From CALBPI01 sp038521865 (GTDB lineage Bacteria; Pseudomonadota; Gammaproteobacteria; Steroidobacterales; Woeseiaceae), in NCBI GenBank assembly GCA_038521865.1, contig JBCBKO010000001.1, positions 1,178,001 through 1,242,000 of the forward strand: DNA of 64,000 bases, read 5' to 3'. The notes beneath the pieces are model-generated. The model saw only the letters and a list, made by a program, of their open reading frames with translations. It did not search any database and had not been told where the DNA came from. A program made the translations under genes and the position numbers. The first letter of the stretch is position 1. Each line of letters opens with the position of its first letter. This document shows, piece after piece, positions 48,850-58,641 of this stretch.

Positions 48850-50985
48850 CTACTCCCAGGCCCACTCGAAACTGACACCGAATTGACGCGGATCGCCCAA
48901 TCGGAGGTATTCGGTCGGCGCGAAGTCGGGCGGCTCGTTGCCAAAGAAGAAGCCGCGGGTCGCATAGCGCTCATCGAACAGGTTTCTCGCCCACATGGAA
49001 ACCAACCACTGCTTCGCCTGAAAACCGAACGATGCATTCACGATCTGCTGATCGCCTGCGACTCGATCGTGGCTATTGGAGAAAAAGAACGCGTCTTTCG
49101 CAGTGACATCAGCGCTCGCAAACCAGCCGTGCTGTCCTTGCCACCGTACACCGAGCGCCGCTGTGTAGGACGGCGCATGCGCCTGATCGCGTCCGGACAG
49201 ATCAACCTCCGGCGACACGAACTCATCAAATTCGGCGTCCAGTAGTCCGAGCGATCCTGACAGGCTCCACGCCTCACTCAATTGCCAGCGTCCATCGAAC
49301 TCCAGTCCCAGATTACGACCGCTCGCTGCATTGTCCACAAAGAACACGAATGTGGACGGGTCATTTGGATCCAGCTGGAATGAGGTATCGACTTGCTGAT
49401 CGTCGCGTTCGGCAAAAAAGGCGGTAACACCGAAGCTGGAACGATCACCGAAGAAGCGCAGGCCCGCTTCAAGGTTGTAGAGAAACTCGGCATCGAACTG
49501 ACGCCGCCCGTCTGGCACTTCGCCAAGGTTGAACCCACCCAGGCGGAACCCTCTAGAGAGTCCGACAAACCCGGACCATGATTCGTTGATGGTACGCAAC
49601 CATCGGATGTGACCACCGATTGCGGATTCGTCGGGCGACAACGAGAGGCCAAACGAGTCTGTGTAGTCAATATCGCGCTGCTCTACGCGTGCACCGATCG
49701 ACAACGTATCACGTTCCGTGAGTGCGATATTTAGCTCTCCAAATGCCGCGATACTCGTTGCCGAGTAATCGCTGGCTGAGGTATCGCTGCCCAGTTCTCC
49801 GGGGAAGGTGCCATCGGAGAAAATACCGCTGTCGAACGTGTCTAACGACTCGCGAAGCTGGAGCGTATAAACACCGAATATCCAGTCTGTCGTGTCATTG
49901 AACCATCGTCCTGTTTCACCAGACTGAATTCGAAACTCCTGATTCACGGTTTCACGAATCCGGTCGCGTTGAGAAAAAAACCCGTACTCCGGATCGAATG
50001 GTGCATCCGGTGCCGGCGCGAAAAATGGAACCCAATACGCCTGATTACCCCAGTCCGCATCGAAACTGAACGTGATGTCGGAGTTCGCGTAGCCACTAAC
50101 ACTTGTCAGTGTGTAGTTCGACGAGGGACTGTGCGTCGCGCGCAGACTGAGCGCGCGCGTGCGCTGCGCATCGCGGCCGGGCGCATCCGAAAAAGTCGTA
50201 AAGCCGTTGTCCAGCACAAACGCGTCGTAGCCATTGTCAAAGTCGGCATACCAGACCGTCGAATCGACGGTCGTACGATCTGAAGGTGCCCACCTCAGAC
50301 GCAGGCGCACACTTTGCTCATCACGCCCGTTGGTATCATCGCGCCCAAGAAAGGCGTTGTCGCGGAAACCATTCTGCTGGGTACTGTGGGCCGCAATTCG
50401 GTAACCGAGCGTGTCGGTGATCGGTCCACCGAATGCCACCGCGATGTCCTGCAGATCGTCATTTCCGCCCTGTACACGAAGTCGGCTCGTGAACGATTCA
50501 CCTGGCGCTACGCTCTGCAGATAGACAAGCCCTGCCAATGCATTCGCACCATACCGAGTCGCTTGCGGCCCGCGAAGCACTTCCACCCGCTCAAGATCCC
50601 ATGTCGATGACACGCCGCCGATCGCGGAGAAATCCACGTCATCAATGATGAATCCTACCGACGGATTCGGTGCACCCTCGTACTGGCTGCGCTCGCCAAT
50701 ACCGCGAATCTGAAAATAGCGAGCTCGGTTGCTCCCACCAGCGAAGTTCAAATTTGCGACCTGCAAACTCAGTTGCTCAAAGTGCGTCGCAGTGGAATCC
50801 TCAATCGCCTGTCGATCGATCACAGCGATGCTGACCGGCAATTCTGACAGCGGCCGCTCCTGGAGTGAACCGGCGACAACGATTTCGTCAATACTCTGAG
50901 CGTCGGTCGATTTGGTTTGAGAAATGGCGTCACAAGACGCAACGAGAAGTAGCGCGCAGGCCGCACGCGATAGCGATAGATGCAT
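48850..50985 (-). CDS. TonB-dependent outer membrane receptor, probably for thiamine
   Basis: A 711-residue receptor. A signal peptide (about residues 1-22) is followed by a TonB-box-like segment (DEIVVAG) and the plug domain (LPVSIAVIDRQAIEDS, ERVEVLRGPQATRYGANALAG). A 22-strand-type barrel then ends WAWE with a terminal aromatic pattern. A TPP riboswitch sits just upstream, so uptake of thiamine or a relative is expected. The three following genes (binding protein, PnuC-like carrier, kinase) complete a salvage route. Confidence 0.85.
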   Translation of the reverse strand: MHLSLSRAACALLLVASCDAISQTKSTDAQSIDEIVVAGSLQERPLSELPVSIAVIDRQAIEDSTATHFEQLSLQVANLNFAGGSNRARYFQIRGIGERSQYEGAPNPSVGFIIDDVDFSAIGGVSSTWDLERVEVLRGPQATRYGANALAGLVYLQSVAPGESFTSRLRVQGGNDDLQDIAVAFGGPITDTLGYRIAAHSTQQNGFRDNAFLGRDDTNGRDEQSVRLRLRWAPSDRTTVDSTVWYADFDNGYDAFVLDNGFTTFSDAPGRDAQRTRALSLRATHSPSSNYTLTSVSGYANSDITFSFDADWGNQAYWVPFFAPAPDAPFDPEYGFFSQRDRIRETVNQEFRIQSGETGRWFNDTTDWIFGVYTLQLRESLDTFDSGIFSDGTFPGELGSDTSASDYSATSIAAFGELNIALTERDTLSIGARVEQRDIDYTDSFGLSLSPDESAIGGHIRWLRTINESWSGFVGLSRGFRLGGFNLGEVPDGRRQFDAEFLYNLEAGLRFFGDRSSFGVTAFFAERDDQQVDTSFQLDPNDPSTFVFFVDNAASGRNLGLEFDGRWQLSEAWSLSGSLGLLDAEFDEFVSPEVDLSGRDQAHAPSYTAALGVRWQGQHGWFASADVTAKDAFFFSNSHDRVAGDQQIVNASFGFQAKQWLVSMWARNLFDERYATRGFFFGNEPPDFAPTEYLRLGDPRQFGVSFEWAWE

Positions 50986-50990
50986 TACAG

Positions 50991-51080
50991 CACTCCCTAC
51001 GCCGGCATTACCCGGATCAGGTTTAAAGGGTTCACGGTGCTAACCGCATCTCAGGCCGTAAGGCCACCCCCGGTGAGCGC
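50991..51080 (-). promoter_or_regulatory. TPP riboswitch (THI element)
   Basis: On the minus strand the conserved core CTGAGATGCGGTTAGCACC and then ACCTGATCCGGGTAATGCCGG are present, with a P1 stem closed by the GGGTGG region and TAGGGA. The 3' arm, AGGGAG, is also the Shine-Dalgarno of the TonB receptor (seven bases before its ATG), which points to translational control by thiamine pyrophosphate. Only 21 bases separate it from the preceding gene. Confidence 0.95.
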
Positions 51081-51101
51081 GTAGCGTAACCGAATTCGAA
51101 A

Positions 51102-52475
51102 TCAGAACCCAGTGGAGACCGCAATGATCATCACCAGCGAGCCCAGTGCGAGAAACTGCAACATCAACGGTGCAATGAAACGGAACCATCGGCTATACGG
51201 GATGCCGGCGATACCCAATATCCCCATCAGTACGGCGTGTGTTGGCACGATGGCGTTCATGAAGCCATCGCCCATTTGATACGCAAGCACCGCCACTTGA
51301 CGCGAGACTCCGACCAGATCCCCGATCGGCCCCATGATCGGCATAGTGACGTAGGCTTGACCAGAACCGGACGGCACGAAAAGATTCAATAGACTCTGAA
51401 TAAACAGCATAGCGATCGCGGAGAACATAGCGCCCATCGCCCCCAGCGGCTCAGCCAGCGCGTTGACGATCGTGTGCAGTACCTGCCCATCGCTCAGCAT
51501 TAACTCGATGCCGCGCGCAAACCCGATCAATAGCGCTGTCCCGGTCAGCTCAGCAGCGCCCTCGATAAAGCGCTGCGCCATGTCGTCGAGCGACATACGA
51601 GCAATAAATCCAACGGCCAGCGCGAACCCGACAAACACCGCACCCAGTTCGGTGAAGTACCACCCGTGGGTTTTAATCCCCCAAACCATAAGCGCAAGCG
51701 TTGCCAGCGTCAGCAAGAGCACCAACCGACGGGTACCGGTCATCGGGACCGCGTCTGTCGGTGCGGGTGGTTGCGCCGCCGGCACATCCGCGACCAGCGA
51801 GTTCGCAGCGTCGGCACGAACGCGTGAGGCGTAGCGATAGACATGCGTGAAACCCAACGCGAAGAACGGCAACGTCATCGCAAGCCGAAAGCCCGCGCCG
51901 CTCGTTGGCTCCAGACCGGCGACTTCCTGCGCGACAAGCACCGTAAATGGATTCAGCGCGGCGGTGCCGAATCCAACGGAGTAGCCGACCACCATGATAC
52001 CGATGGCGGCGACAACATCGAGACGCATCGCCACGCATAGCGTCATCAGAACCGCTGTCAGCGGAATGTATTCCTCCGCCATGCCGATCGTCGATGATCC
52101 GGCCGTAAATGCGAGCATGCCGATGAAAATCAACAGCGCCGGTCGACTTCCAGTACTGCGCAATAACCCGCCCATACCCGCATCGATAGCACCACTAGAG
52201 CGCAATATCGCGAGCGCACCGCCGACAATAAACAGGAAAAAGATAATGCCTTGAGCTTCACCCAACGCTCTGGGAATCACCAGTGCGATGTTGAGAATGG
52301 AAGGTGGCTCAGCGTCGGGCAAATAGGCAAACGTGCCTGGCACCACCACTTCTCGATCGTGGGAGTTGACCGCAGTCTCAAACTTGCCCGCCGGCACGAC
52401 CCAGGTGGCAACCCAAGCCACCACGATCAGGCTGAATAACAACGTCAGCGTATGTGGCATCTTAAATCGTGCCAT
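51102..52475 (-). CDS. YfcC-family transporter
   Basis: A 457-residue inner membrane protein with about 12 hydrophobic helices. FVPSGSGQAYVTMPIMGPIGDL and VLAYQMGDGFMNAIVPTHAVLMG are marks of the YfcC/arginine-ornithine-antiporter-like family (C4-dicarboxylate carrier clan). An N-terminal signal-like region is followed by WVVPAGKFETAV. The substrate is uncertain; members are annotated as amino acid or dicarboxylate carriers. It lies upstream of the riboswitch, on the same strand. Confidence 0.8.
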   Translation of the reverse strand: MARFKMPHTLTLLFSLIVVAWVATWVVPAGKFETAVNSHDREVVVPGTFAYLPDAEPPSILNIALVIPRALGEAQGIIFFLFIVGGALAILRSSGAIDAGMGGLLRSTGSRPALLIFIGMLAFTAGSSTIGMAEEYIPLTAVLMTLCVAMRLDVVAAIGIMVVGYSVGFGTAALNPFTVLVAQEVAGLEPTSGAGFRLAMTLPFFALGFTHVYRYASRVRADAANSLVADVPAAQPPAPTDAVPMTGTRRLVLLLTLATLALMVWGIKTHGWYFTELGAVFVGFALAVGFIARMSLDDMAQRFIEGAAELTGTALLIGFARGIELMLSDGQVLHTIVNALAEPLGAMGAMFSAIAMLFIQSLLNLFVPSGSGQAYVTMPIMGPIGDLVGVSRQVAVLAYQMGDGFMNAIVPTHAVLMGILGIAGIPYSRWFRFIAPLMLQFLALGSLVMIIAVSTGF

Positions 52476-52502
52476 CGCCCCTCTCCTGTTTTTCGTTTGT
52501 TA

Positions 52503-53240
52503 TTAAAGTCCCGCGAGCATCAGCGTCGCGCAGAGGGCGATAGCAGCACCGGCGAATGCATGCGCGTGGCGCGTCATGAATGAAACGGTCTTCTGACCGC
52601 CCGCGAAGCGGGTGATACCCCAGTAGCCAAACATCACCAGTGTCAACATGGTCGTAAGCGTCGCGAGAGCGAAAACTGCGGTGACGAATACCGCACCGGG
52701 AATGCTTGCAGCCGCAGCCGGATACATCAGCAGCGGAATCAATGCCTCACATGGCCCAAAGGCAAACACAATGAACAGCGTCCAGGGCACGAGACTTTGA
52801 TGGTCACGCTCGTGCAGGTGCAGATGTTCCTGGCTGTGATCATGCACGTGCGTGTGGACGCTACCATCGGCGTGCACATGAGGGTGCGAGTGCACATGTG
52901 CACGCTGCCCGCGTTTCAACGCCCAGACGAGGTAGACCAGGCCGAAAGCAAGCAACCCCCAGGCAGCCAGATCCCCACGGACACCTTCTATCCATTCGAG
53001 TCGGCGCAAAGCCAGACCAGCAGCAACGCCAACCACTCCCAAAAGCACTGAACCCACTACGTGAATGGCACCGCAAGCGAGTGTCGTCAGCGCGGTACGT
53101 CGAGCGCTCCACTGTCTCGCACGCCCGAGCACGACAAAAGGCAAATAGTGATCAGGGCCGATTGCGGTATGCAAAATGCCGATAGTGCCCGCGGTTACCG
53201 CTAGCGCGATAATTTCCGGTGTCATCCATTCCAGCGCCAT
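52503..53240 (-). CDS. Nickel/cobalt transporter-like membrane protein (UreH/RcnA type)
   Basis: A 245-residue membrane protein with six hydrophobic helices. The first helix carries HTAIGPDHYLPF, a metal-binding motif of the NiCoT/UreH group. A long His-rich cytoplasmic loop (HVHSHPHVHADGSVHTHVHDHS) can hold nickel, cobalt or zinc. The second half contains FAFGPCEALIPLLMYPA. Export or import cannot be told. The ATG at 53240 overlaps the next gene (TGATG). Confidence 0.75.
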   Translation of the reverse strand: MALEWMTPEIIALAVTAGTIGILHTAIGPDHYLPFVVLGRARQWSARRTALTTLACGAIHVVGSVLLGVVGVAAGLALRRLEWIEGVRGDLAAWGLLAFGLVYLVWALKRGQRAHVHSHPHVHADGSVHTHVHDHSQEHLHLHERDHQSLVPWTLFIVFAFGPCEALIPLLMYPAAAASIPGAVFVTAVFALATLTTMLTLVMFGYWGITRFAGGQKTVSFMTRHAHAFAGAAIALCATLMLAGL

Positions 53241-54115
53241 CACGCATCCCCTTTGCGGTCCAGCCGCGTAATCAGACTGGACGTGTCCCAACGCTGCCCC
53301 CCAGCTGCGGCTATTTCATCGTAGTATGACGCGACAAGCTCTGTCACAGGCAAAGCCGCCCCGTTGCGCCTGGCTGCCTCAATGGCAAACCCGAGATCTT
53401 TCTGCATCCACTCGACAGCGAAGCCGAAATCGAAGGCTCTCTCGGCCATAGTGAGCGCACGGTTGTCCATCTGCCACGACTGGGCCGCGCCGCCACCAAT
53501 GGTTGCGAATACCTGCTCTGGATCGAGTCCGGCGCACTCTGCAAACTGAACAGCCTCGGAAAGCGCCTGCAGCAGTCCACCGATGCAAATCTGGTTGACC
53601 ATCTTGGTGAGTTGACCCGCGCCCGCTTCACCAAGTCGTCGACAATTCGTCGCGTAGGCCGCCATGACCGGCGCCGCGCGATCGAAAGCGGCCGCCTCGC
53701 CGCCGCACATGGCGGTCAGGCGACCCGCCTCCGCGCCCGACTGCCCGCCGGACACTGGCGCATCCACAAACCCGACTCCCGCCTGTTGCGCTGCCGTCGC
53801 CATCTTGCGGGCCTGATCGGCCGAAGTGGTGGTGTGATCAACGAAGATGCTGCCGGGTGACATCGCGGCAATGGCCCCGTCAATACCGAGTGCAACCGTA
53901 TCGATGTCCTGATCATTGCCGACACAGGCAAACACGATCTCGGCTCCCTCTGCCGCCGCCGCAGGTGTCGCACCGCGCGTGCCGCCGAACTCATCGCACC
54001 AGCGCTCCGCCTTCTCGCGAGTTCGGTTGTAAACCGTTACCGAGTGGCCTGCTGCCGTGAGATGCCCCGCCATCGGATAACCCATGACCCCGAGACCCAA
54101 AAACGCTAATCTCAC
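53240..54115 (-). CDS. 3-hydroxyisobutyrate dehydrogenase-family NAD(P)-dependent oxidoreductase
   Basis: A 291-residue dehydrogenase. An N-terminal Rossmann motif (LAFLGLGVMGYPMAGHL), the substrate signature FVDAPVSGGQSGAEAG, and the catalytic Lys in QLTKMVNQICIGG are present. The family reduces or oxidises beta-hydroxy acids such as hydroxyisobutyrate, tartronate semialdehyde or glyoxylate. The substrate is not known. It is coupled to the downstream transporter (TGATG). Confidence 0.85.
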   Translation of the reverse strand: MRLAFLGLGVMGYPMAGHLTAAGHSVTVYNRTREKAERWCDEFGGTRGATPAAAAEGAEIVFACVGNDQDIDTVALGIDGAIAAMSPGSIFVDHTTTSADQARKMATAAQQAGVGFVDAPVSGGQSGAEAGRLTAMCGGEAAAFDRAAPVMAAYATNCRRLGEAGAGQLTKMVNQICIGGLLQALSEAVQFAECAGLDPEQVFATIGGGAAQSWQMDNRALTMAERAFDFGFAVEWMQKDLGFAIEAARRNGAALPVTELVASYYDEIAAAGGQRWDTSSLITRLDRKGDA

Positions 54116-54253
54116 AAGCGCACCTGCAACAGCATAAAGTGTGACGCCGCTCGACCTGAAGAACTACCCATCATGCATCCGAGTATAGCGCGCATTACCC
54201 ATCGGCTAACGTCAATCGGTACACTCGAGGTCGAATTACTCAGGAACGTCATC

Positions 54254-55579
54254 ATGCGCTCATTCGTCGTTATCCTCGCTCTGCTGCTGAGCCCCATCGC
54301 CAAGTCTGACCCACTCGTTGTGGCTGACTATCGAGATCGACCCGGTGTCATGAATCGTCTATTGGAGACGCGTCTCGAGACGTTATTGCCGAGACTGATG
54401 CGCGAGCAGGAAATCGATATGTGGCTCGTGATTGCGCGCGAGTACAACGACGACCCGGTGTTTCTTTCGCTGGTTCCCAAACCAAGGTTTACAGCGAGAC
54501 GCACCACTGTGCTCGTGTTTTTCGATCGAGGCGGTGAGGCCGGCGTGGAACGCATGACCGTCAGCCGTTATCCGTTGGGTTCGCTCTACGAACCGGTTTG
54601 GGAAGGCGGAGATCTCGACGCACAGTGGGCACGGCTCGGTCAGCTCATCGGAGAGTTAGACCCAAGGAAAATTGCAATCAACGTAAGCGACGACTGGCCG
54701 GTAGCTGATGGGCTTAGTCACGGTCTTTACCAGAGGCTGACGAGCGTACTCGATGCGTCGCAGCGTGAAAGACTGGTGTCATCAGCACCACTCGTTATCC
54801 GCTGGATGGAGACGCGCACCCAGTCTGAGGTTGACGTTTGGCAACGCGCTGTTGGACTTGCACGGCAAACAATCGCAACCGCTTTCTCGAGCGAGGTCAT
54901 TACTCCCGGCGTGACTACGCTTGGCGATGTGGCTTGGTTTATTCGCAGCGAGTTCGAGCGTTTCGGACTCGAACCGTGGTTTCATCCCGACGTAAACCTG
55001 CAACGTGAGGGCGTGACCTATGCGCCAGACGCGCCCTTTCTGGGTCAGTACGATCAGCAGATGGTGATCGAGCGCGGCGACATACTGCACACCGACGTCG
55101 GACTCTGTTACCTCGGTTTGTGCACCGATACACAGGAGATGGGGTACGTCCTGAAGGTCAATGAACAAGCCCCGCCGAAAGGTCTTGTCGAAGCGATGGC
55201 GGTCGGCAACCGGTGGCAAGACCTCCTGACAGACGAATTCAAGACAGGCCGCACGGGCAATGAGATTTTGGCGGCCGCCCACGAAGCAACGGACAAGGCG
55301 AGACTCAAGGACAGCATCTACACCCACCCTTTGGGTATTTATGGACATGCGCCCGGACCAACGATCGGGATGTGGGACAACCAGGGCCCGACGCCGGTTC
55401 GAGGCGATTGGCCGCTTTACCCGATGACCGGTTACGCCATCGAGGGTAACGTCACTGTCGAGATCCCGGAGTTCGACAACCAGCCGATTCAAATGAAGCT
55501 AGAGCAAAGCGCCTACTTCGACGGCAACGAGGTGATCTATCTCGCCGACCGTCAAACCGAGTGGCATCTGGTGCGTTAG
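54254..55579 (+). CDS. Secreted M24-family metallopeptidase-like protein
   Basis: A 441-residue protein. A signal peptide (MRSFVVILALLLSPIAKS) precedes an N-terminal domain and a pita-bread C-terminal half with M24 character (LHTDVGLCYLGLCTDTQEMGYV, HPLGIYGHAPGPTIG, YAIEGNVTVEIPE). The Asp, His and Glu metal positions can be traced approximately. The ATG at 54254 is chosen because AGGA lies nine bases upstream. Its stop overlaps the convergent ATP-grasp gene by four bases. Confidence 0.8.
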   Translation: MRSFVVILALLLSPIAKSDPLVVADYRDRPGVMNRLLETRLETLLPRLMREQEIDMWLVIAREYNDDPVFLSLVPKPRFTARRTTVLVFFDRGGEAGVERMTVSRYPLGSLYEPVWEGGDLDAQWARLGQLIGELDPRKIAINVSDDWPVADGLSHGLYQRLTSVLDASQRERLVSSAPLVIRWMETRTQSEVDVWQRAVGLARQTIATAFSSEVITPGVTTLGDVAWFIRSEFERFGLEPWFHPDVNLQREGVTYAPDAPFLGQYDQQMVIERGDILHTDVGLCYLGLCTDTQEMGYVLKVNEQAPPKGLVEAMAVGNRWQDLLTDEFKTGRTGNEILAAAHEATDKARLKDSIYTHPLGIYGHAPGPTIGMWDNQGPTPVRGDWPLYPMTGYAIEGNVTVEIPEFDNQPIQMKLEQSAYFDGNEVIYLADRQTEWHLVR

Positions 55580-56439
55580 TCCGACAGCCATGCGGCCGCA
55601 GCGCGGGCGAATCGTGTAGCTGCGGCCTCGTCAGTCCTGAGATACAGCGATGGCTCGATGATCTCAAGCTCGATTAACCACCACTCGTCCTGCTCACCTC
55701 GAACAAGATCAACACGGGCGTAAAGCAAAGTTTCAGGTAACGCGTTCAAGACCTTTCGTGCAACTGCCAGTTGCTCCGGTGTGGCCTCAATCGCGACGAT
55801 TTCGCCACCGAACTCTTCCTGAACCCGAAAGTCTCCCTGCTTCGGACGTTTGACAATGCAGTGACTGAACGCGCCGGAAAAAAAGAACAGCGAGTACTCG
55901 CCCTCCTCTACCACTGATCGCACAAACGGTTGCCACATGTAGGCAGACTCACGATGTGCCTCGAGCACTTGTTGTCGCGTATGCGCGTCGATGGGCGGTT
56001 TGAGCGCGAAGGTATCTTTCGAGCCCGCACTGATCACGGGCTTGATGACTGCGCCAGCCGGGAACGCGGACAACAGTGCATTCAGCCGATCGGCAGTCAG
56101 TGCGGTCCCGTACTCGGTAGGCACCACCGGAACACCCTGCTCCTTGAGCTCGGAAAGATATCGCTTGTCGAGATTCCAACGCATGAGCGCGGCTGGATTG
56201 GCCAGCCGCGTGGCATCTGAGATTCGGTCTATCGTCGCCAGGAATGCGTCGGGCGCGTGCATGTAGTCCCAGGGCGTTCGCACGATCACGGCGTCGTACA
56301 CAGACCAATCGACATCCGCGCGCCAGCTGACCGTCTCGACTTCCAGTCCTTGATCCGCAAACGGTTCGATCGCGAGCGCGTCGTCTGAGACAAAGCCATC
56401 CATTGAGTCCTGCGAGAGGAACACAACCCGCTTGCCCAT
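55576..56439 (-). CDS. RimK-like ATP-grasp enzyme
   Basis: A 287-residue ATP-grasp ligase-type protein. RTPWDYMHAPDAFLA, VIKPVISAGSKDTFAL, VRSVVEEGEYSLFFFSG and WWLIELEIIEPSLYL are visible and match the DcsG/RimK-like cluster (cycloserine, glutathione-type ligases). The substrate is unknown. It starts one base after the stop of rdgC (56441) with the ATG at 56439; upstream in-frame codons to 56481 lie inside rdgC. Confidence 0.8.
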   Translation of the reverse strand: MGKRVVFLSQDSMDGFVSDDALAIEPFADQGLEVETVSWRADVDWSVYDAVIVRTPWDYMHAPDAFLATIDRISDATRLANPAALMRWNLDKRYLSELKEQGVPVVPTEYGTALTADRLNALLSAFPAGAVIKPVISAGSKDTFALKPPIDAHTRQQVLEAHRESAYMWQPFVRSVVEEGEYSLFFFSGAFSHCIVKRPKQGDFRVQEEFGGEIVAIEATPEQLAVARKVLNALPETLLYARVDLVRGEQDEWWLIELEIIEPSLYLRTDEAAATRFARAAAAWLSD

Positions 56440-56440
56440 C

Positions 56441-57343
56441 TCAGATTTTCTCCGGGCCACCGCAGGCTTCGAGCAATTCATCGAGAAGTCGGCCGAGCTG
56501 CACGATCATTACCGCGAAGTCCTGATCGAAGGAGTCTGCCGCGTCATCCGAGGACGCGTCACCGTGATCGACGATACGATCATCAAAACGCAGCCGCTTG
56601 ATCGCAAAGTCAGCATGCATCAGGAAGTGGATGGCATCGCGCCAATTCAGCCCAACAGCGGTCACACGCTTGCCGGCATCGATATGGCCGAGCACCTCTT
56701 TGCTATCGATCTCCTGATGTCGACAGCGGACCACGTTGCGTGACTCCTGCGGATTCTGCAGCTCCACATCGAGGTCCAGCGTGAATCCGTCGGGCATGCG
56801 ACTCTTGATCCAGCGAGTCATGATGTCGGCCACATCCCCGTGCGCATCCAAAGGCACAACAGGCAACACCTTCACGACGGCACGCAGGTAGTCGATCAAC
56901 ATCTCAGCCTTGCCCGCGCTCGCTGCATCGATCAGCAAGTACTGCCGACGAAAATCAAAGTAGGCATAAACCCGCTCGGATCGGGTAAGCGCTCGCGGCA
57001 GCAGGTCCAGCATCACCTCGTCTTTCAGAGACAACTTCTCGCGTCGCGCAGCCTTTCGACCTTCGCGTGACTCAAGCTCGGTAACCCGATCCTCCAGCTG
57101 TTCGTTGATCGCCGCCGGAGGGAGCACCTTCTCCTGCTTGCGCAAACAAATCATGGTGCAGTCGCCGACCGTGTGAGTGAGCATCGTGCCACCTGCAGCA
57201 ATCGGCGGTACCCAGCCGGCGCGCTCCTTGTCGACCTTGCCGCAGGGCGCGAATTCGTTCTCCGAGAGTGCCTCCTCGAGCTTGTCCGGGTCCATGCCGG
57301 TATCGTAGGTCAGACGGTAGACGCGAAGATTTTTGAACCACAT
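56441..57343 (-). CDS. rdgC: Recombination-associated protein RdgC
   Basis: A 300-residue ring-shaped DNA-binding protein that restrains RecA. The usual start MWFKNLRVYRLT, then CGKVDKERAGWVPPI, MICLRKQEKVLPPAAINEQL and a GWLNWRDAIHF-like region (AVGLNWRDAIHFLMHADFAIKRL) are seen. It is followed one base later by the ATP-grasp gene. The region on its other side holds a divergent DNA repair glycosylase. Confidence 0.94.
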   Translation of the reverse strand: MWFKNLRVYRLTYDTGMDPDKLEEALSENEFAPCGKVDKERAGWVPPIAAGGTMLTHTVGDCTMICLRKQEKVLPPAAINEQLEDRVTELESREGRKAARREKLSLKDEVMLDLLPRALTRSERVYAYFDFRRQYLLIDAASAGKAEMLIDYLRAVVKVLPVVPLDAHGDVADIMTRWIKSRMPDGFTLDLDVELQNPQESRNVVRCRHQEIDSKEVLGHIDAGKRVTAVGLNWRDAIHFLMHADFAIKRLRFDDRIVDHGDASSDDAADSFDQDFAVMIVQLGRLLDELLEACGGPEKI

Positions 57344-57439
57344 GGCTGTCGGCCGGGATTAAAGCGGGTCGGGATTGTGGGTAGCCAAGTGGGCAAAAGC
57401 AAGTCCTGTATATTCGACCTCAATGGAGGCAGCACTTTT

Positions 57440-58054
57440 ATGAAACTCAACCGCGAGATCATGCCGAAGGCGCACCGCCATCTGCGCCGAGTCGACCCGC
57501 TTTTGGCAGAACACCTGCCTCGTCTGCGCCGCTGCGATCTGCATCTCGGCAATACACCTCTGTTCGCCAGCCTCGCCACTGCCATTGTCGGTCAACAACT
57601 CTCGACGGCAGCGGCGCGCACCATCCAAGGGCGTGTAGAAATGGCAACGGGCAGCAAGCCGATGCGTTTCGACGCGATTCTCAAGACCGACGAGGAGTCA
57701 CTAAGGTCTGCCGGTTTGTCCCGATCCAAGACCCGCTACCTGAAGGGCCTGGCGACCGCGGTGGATGACGGTGTATTGAACTTTCGCAGTCTTGCCAGAC
57801 AGAGCGATGCTCTGATTATCGAGCGCTTGACCACATTACCGGGGATCGGTGAATGGACTGCGCAAATGTTCCTCATGTTTGGACTCAAGCGCGCAGATGT
57901 TGCCGCCCCCGGCGATCTAGGTCTGCTAAAGGGCATGCAAGCACTGGACAATCTCGAAGAAAAGCCCAGCGCCGAAGCGTTTCTGAAACGCAGCGAGTGC
58001 TGGCGACCTTTTCGTTCGGTAGCGTGCTGGTATTTGTGGAGACTGATAGAGTGA
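57440..58054 (+). CDS. DNA-3-methyladenine glycosylase II-type (HhH-GPD)
   Basis: A 204-residue base-excision repair enzyme. The HhH-GPD motif is TTLPGIGEWTAQMFLMFGL with the catalytic Asp in RADVAAPGDLGL (about residue 160). LATAIVGQQLSTAAARTI is the conserved N-terminal helix. It lacks the AlkA N-terminal domain, so it is the short form of the family. A GGAGG lies 12 bases before the ATG. It is divergent from rdgC. Confidence 0.85.
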   Translation: MKLNREIMPKAHRHLRRVDPLLAEHLPRLRRCDLHLGNTPLFASLATAIVGQQLSTAAARTIQGRVEMATGSKPMRFDAILKTDEESLRSAGLSRSKTRYLKGLATAVDDGVLNFRSLARQSDALIIERLTTLPGIGEWTAQMFLMFGLKRADVAAPGDLGLLKGMQALDNLEEKPSAEAFLKRSECWRPFRSVACWYLWRLIE

Positions 58055-58095
58055 CGATTAAACGCAATTCTGTTTCAACCCTCGATGGAGACATC

Positions 58096-58641
58096 ATGCG
58101 CTTATGGTCACAGGTTACGGTTGCGATCGCATTGCTAACTCTCTTGAGCGCCTGCTCAAGCCCGATAGCCAATCGAAATCCTACCGGTGAACGATTTCCG
58201 AGTGTCGTTGGCCAGACGCTGGAGGAGCAAACTGTCGCTCTACCTGAAGACCTTTCCGGCGCACCGGCCATTCTTCTGGTCGGTTTCCTGCAAGAAACGC
58301 AGTTTGATATCGACCGGTGGTTGCTCGGGATGCTGCAAGGCGGGGTGGATGCACGGATTCTCGAGGTGCCAACAATTCCGGGAGCCATTGCCTCTATCGC
58401 TTCCGGGTTTATTGACGACGGCATGCGCTCGGGCATACCACGAGAGGACTGGAAGGTGGTCGTTACGGTATACGGTAGCGCCGCAAAACCGATTGCGGAA
58501 TTAACCGGGACGGAGAATGGCAACAACGCAAGAGTGCTCGTCCTAGATCGGGACGGGACTATCGTCTGGTTTGACGATACGGGTTACTCTGCCCGAAAAA
58601 TATTGACACTTCTGGAACTGCTCAAGGCGATGCAGGACTAG
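58096..58641 (+). CDS. Lipoprotein with thioredoxin-like fold
   Basis: A 181-residue lipoprotein (lipobox LLTLLSACSS). The mature part has the alternating pattern of thioredoxin-like proteins (SGAPAILLVGFLQETQFDIDRW, EDWKVVVTVYG, ARVLVLDRDGTIVWFDDTGYS), but lacks a CxxC. Similarity to the ATP10-type family is suggested by the FLQETQFDID stretch. The role is unknown. A GGAG lies nine bases before the ATG. Confidence 0.65.
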   Translation: MRLWSQVTVAIALLTLLSACSSPIANRNPTGERFPSVVGQTLEEQTVALPEDLSGAPAILLVGFLQETQFDIDRWLLGMLQGGVDARILEVPTIPGAIASIASGFIDDGMRSGIPREDWKVVVTVYGSAAKPIAELTGTENGNNARVLVLDRDGTIVWFDDTGYSARKILTLLELLKAMQD

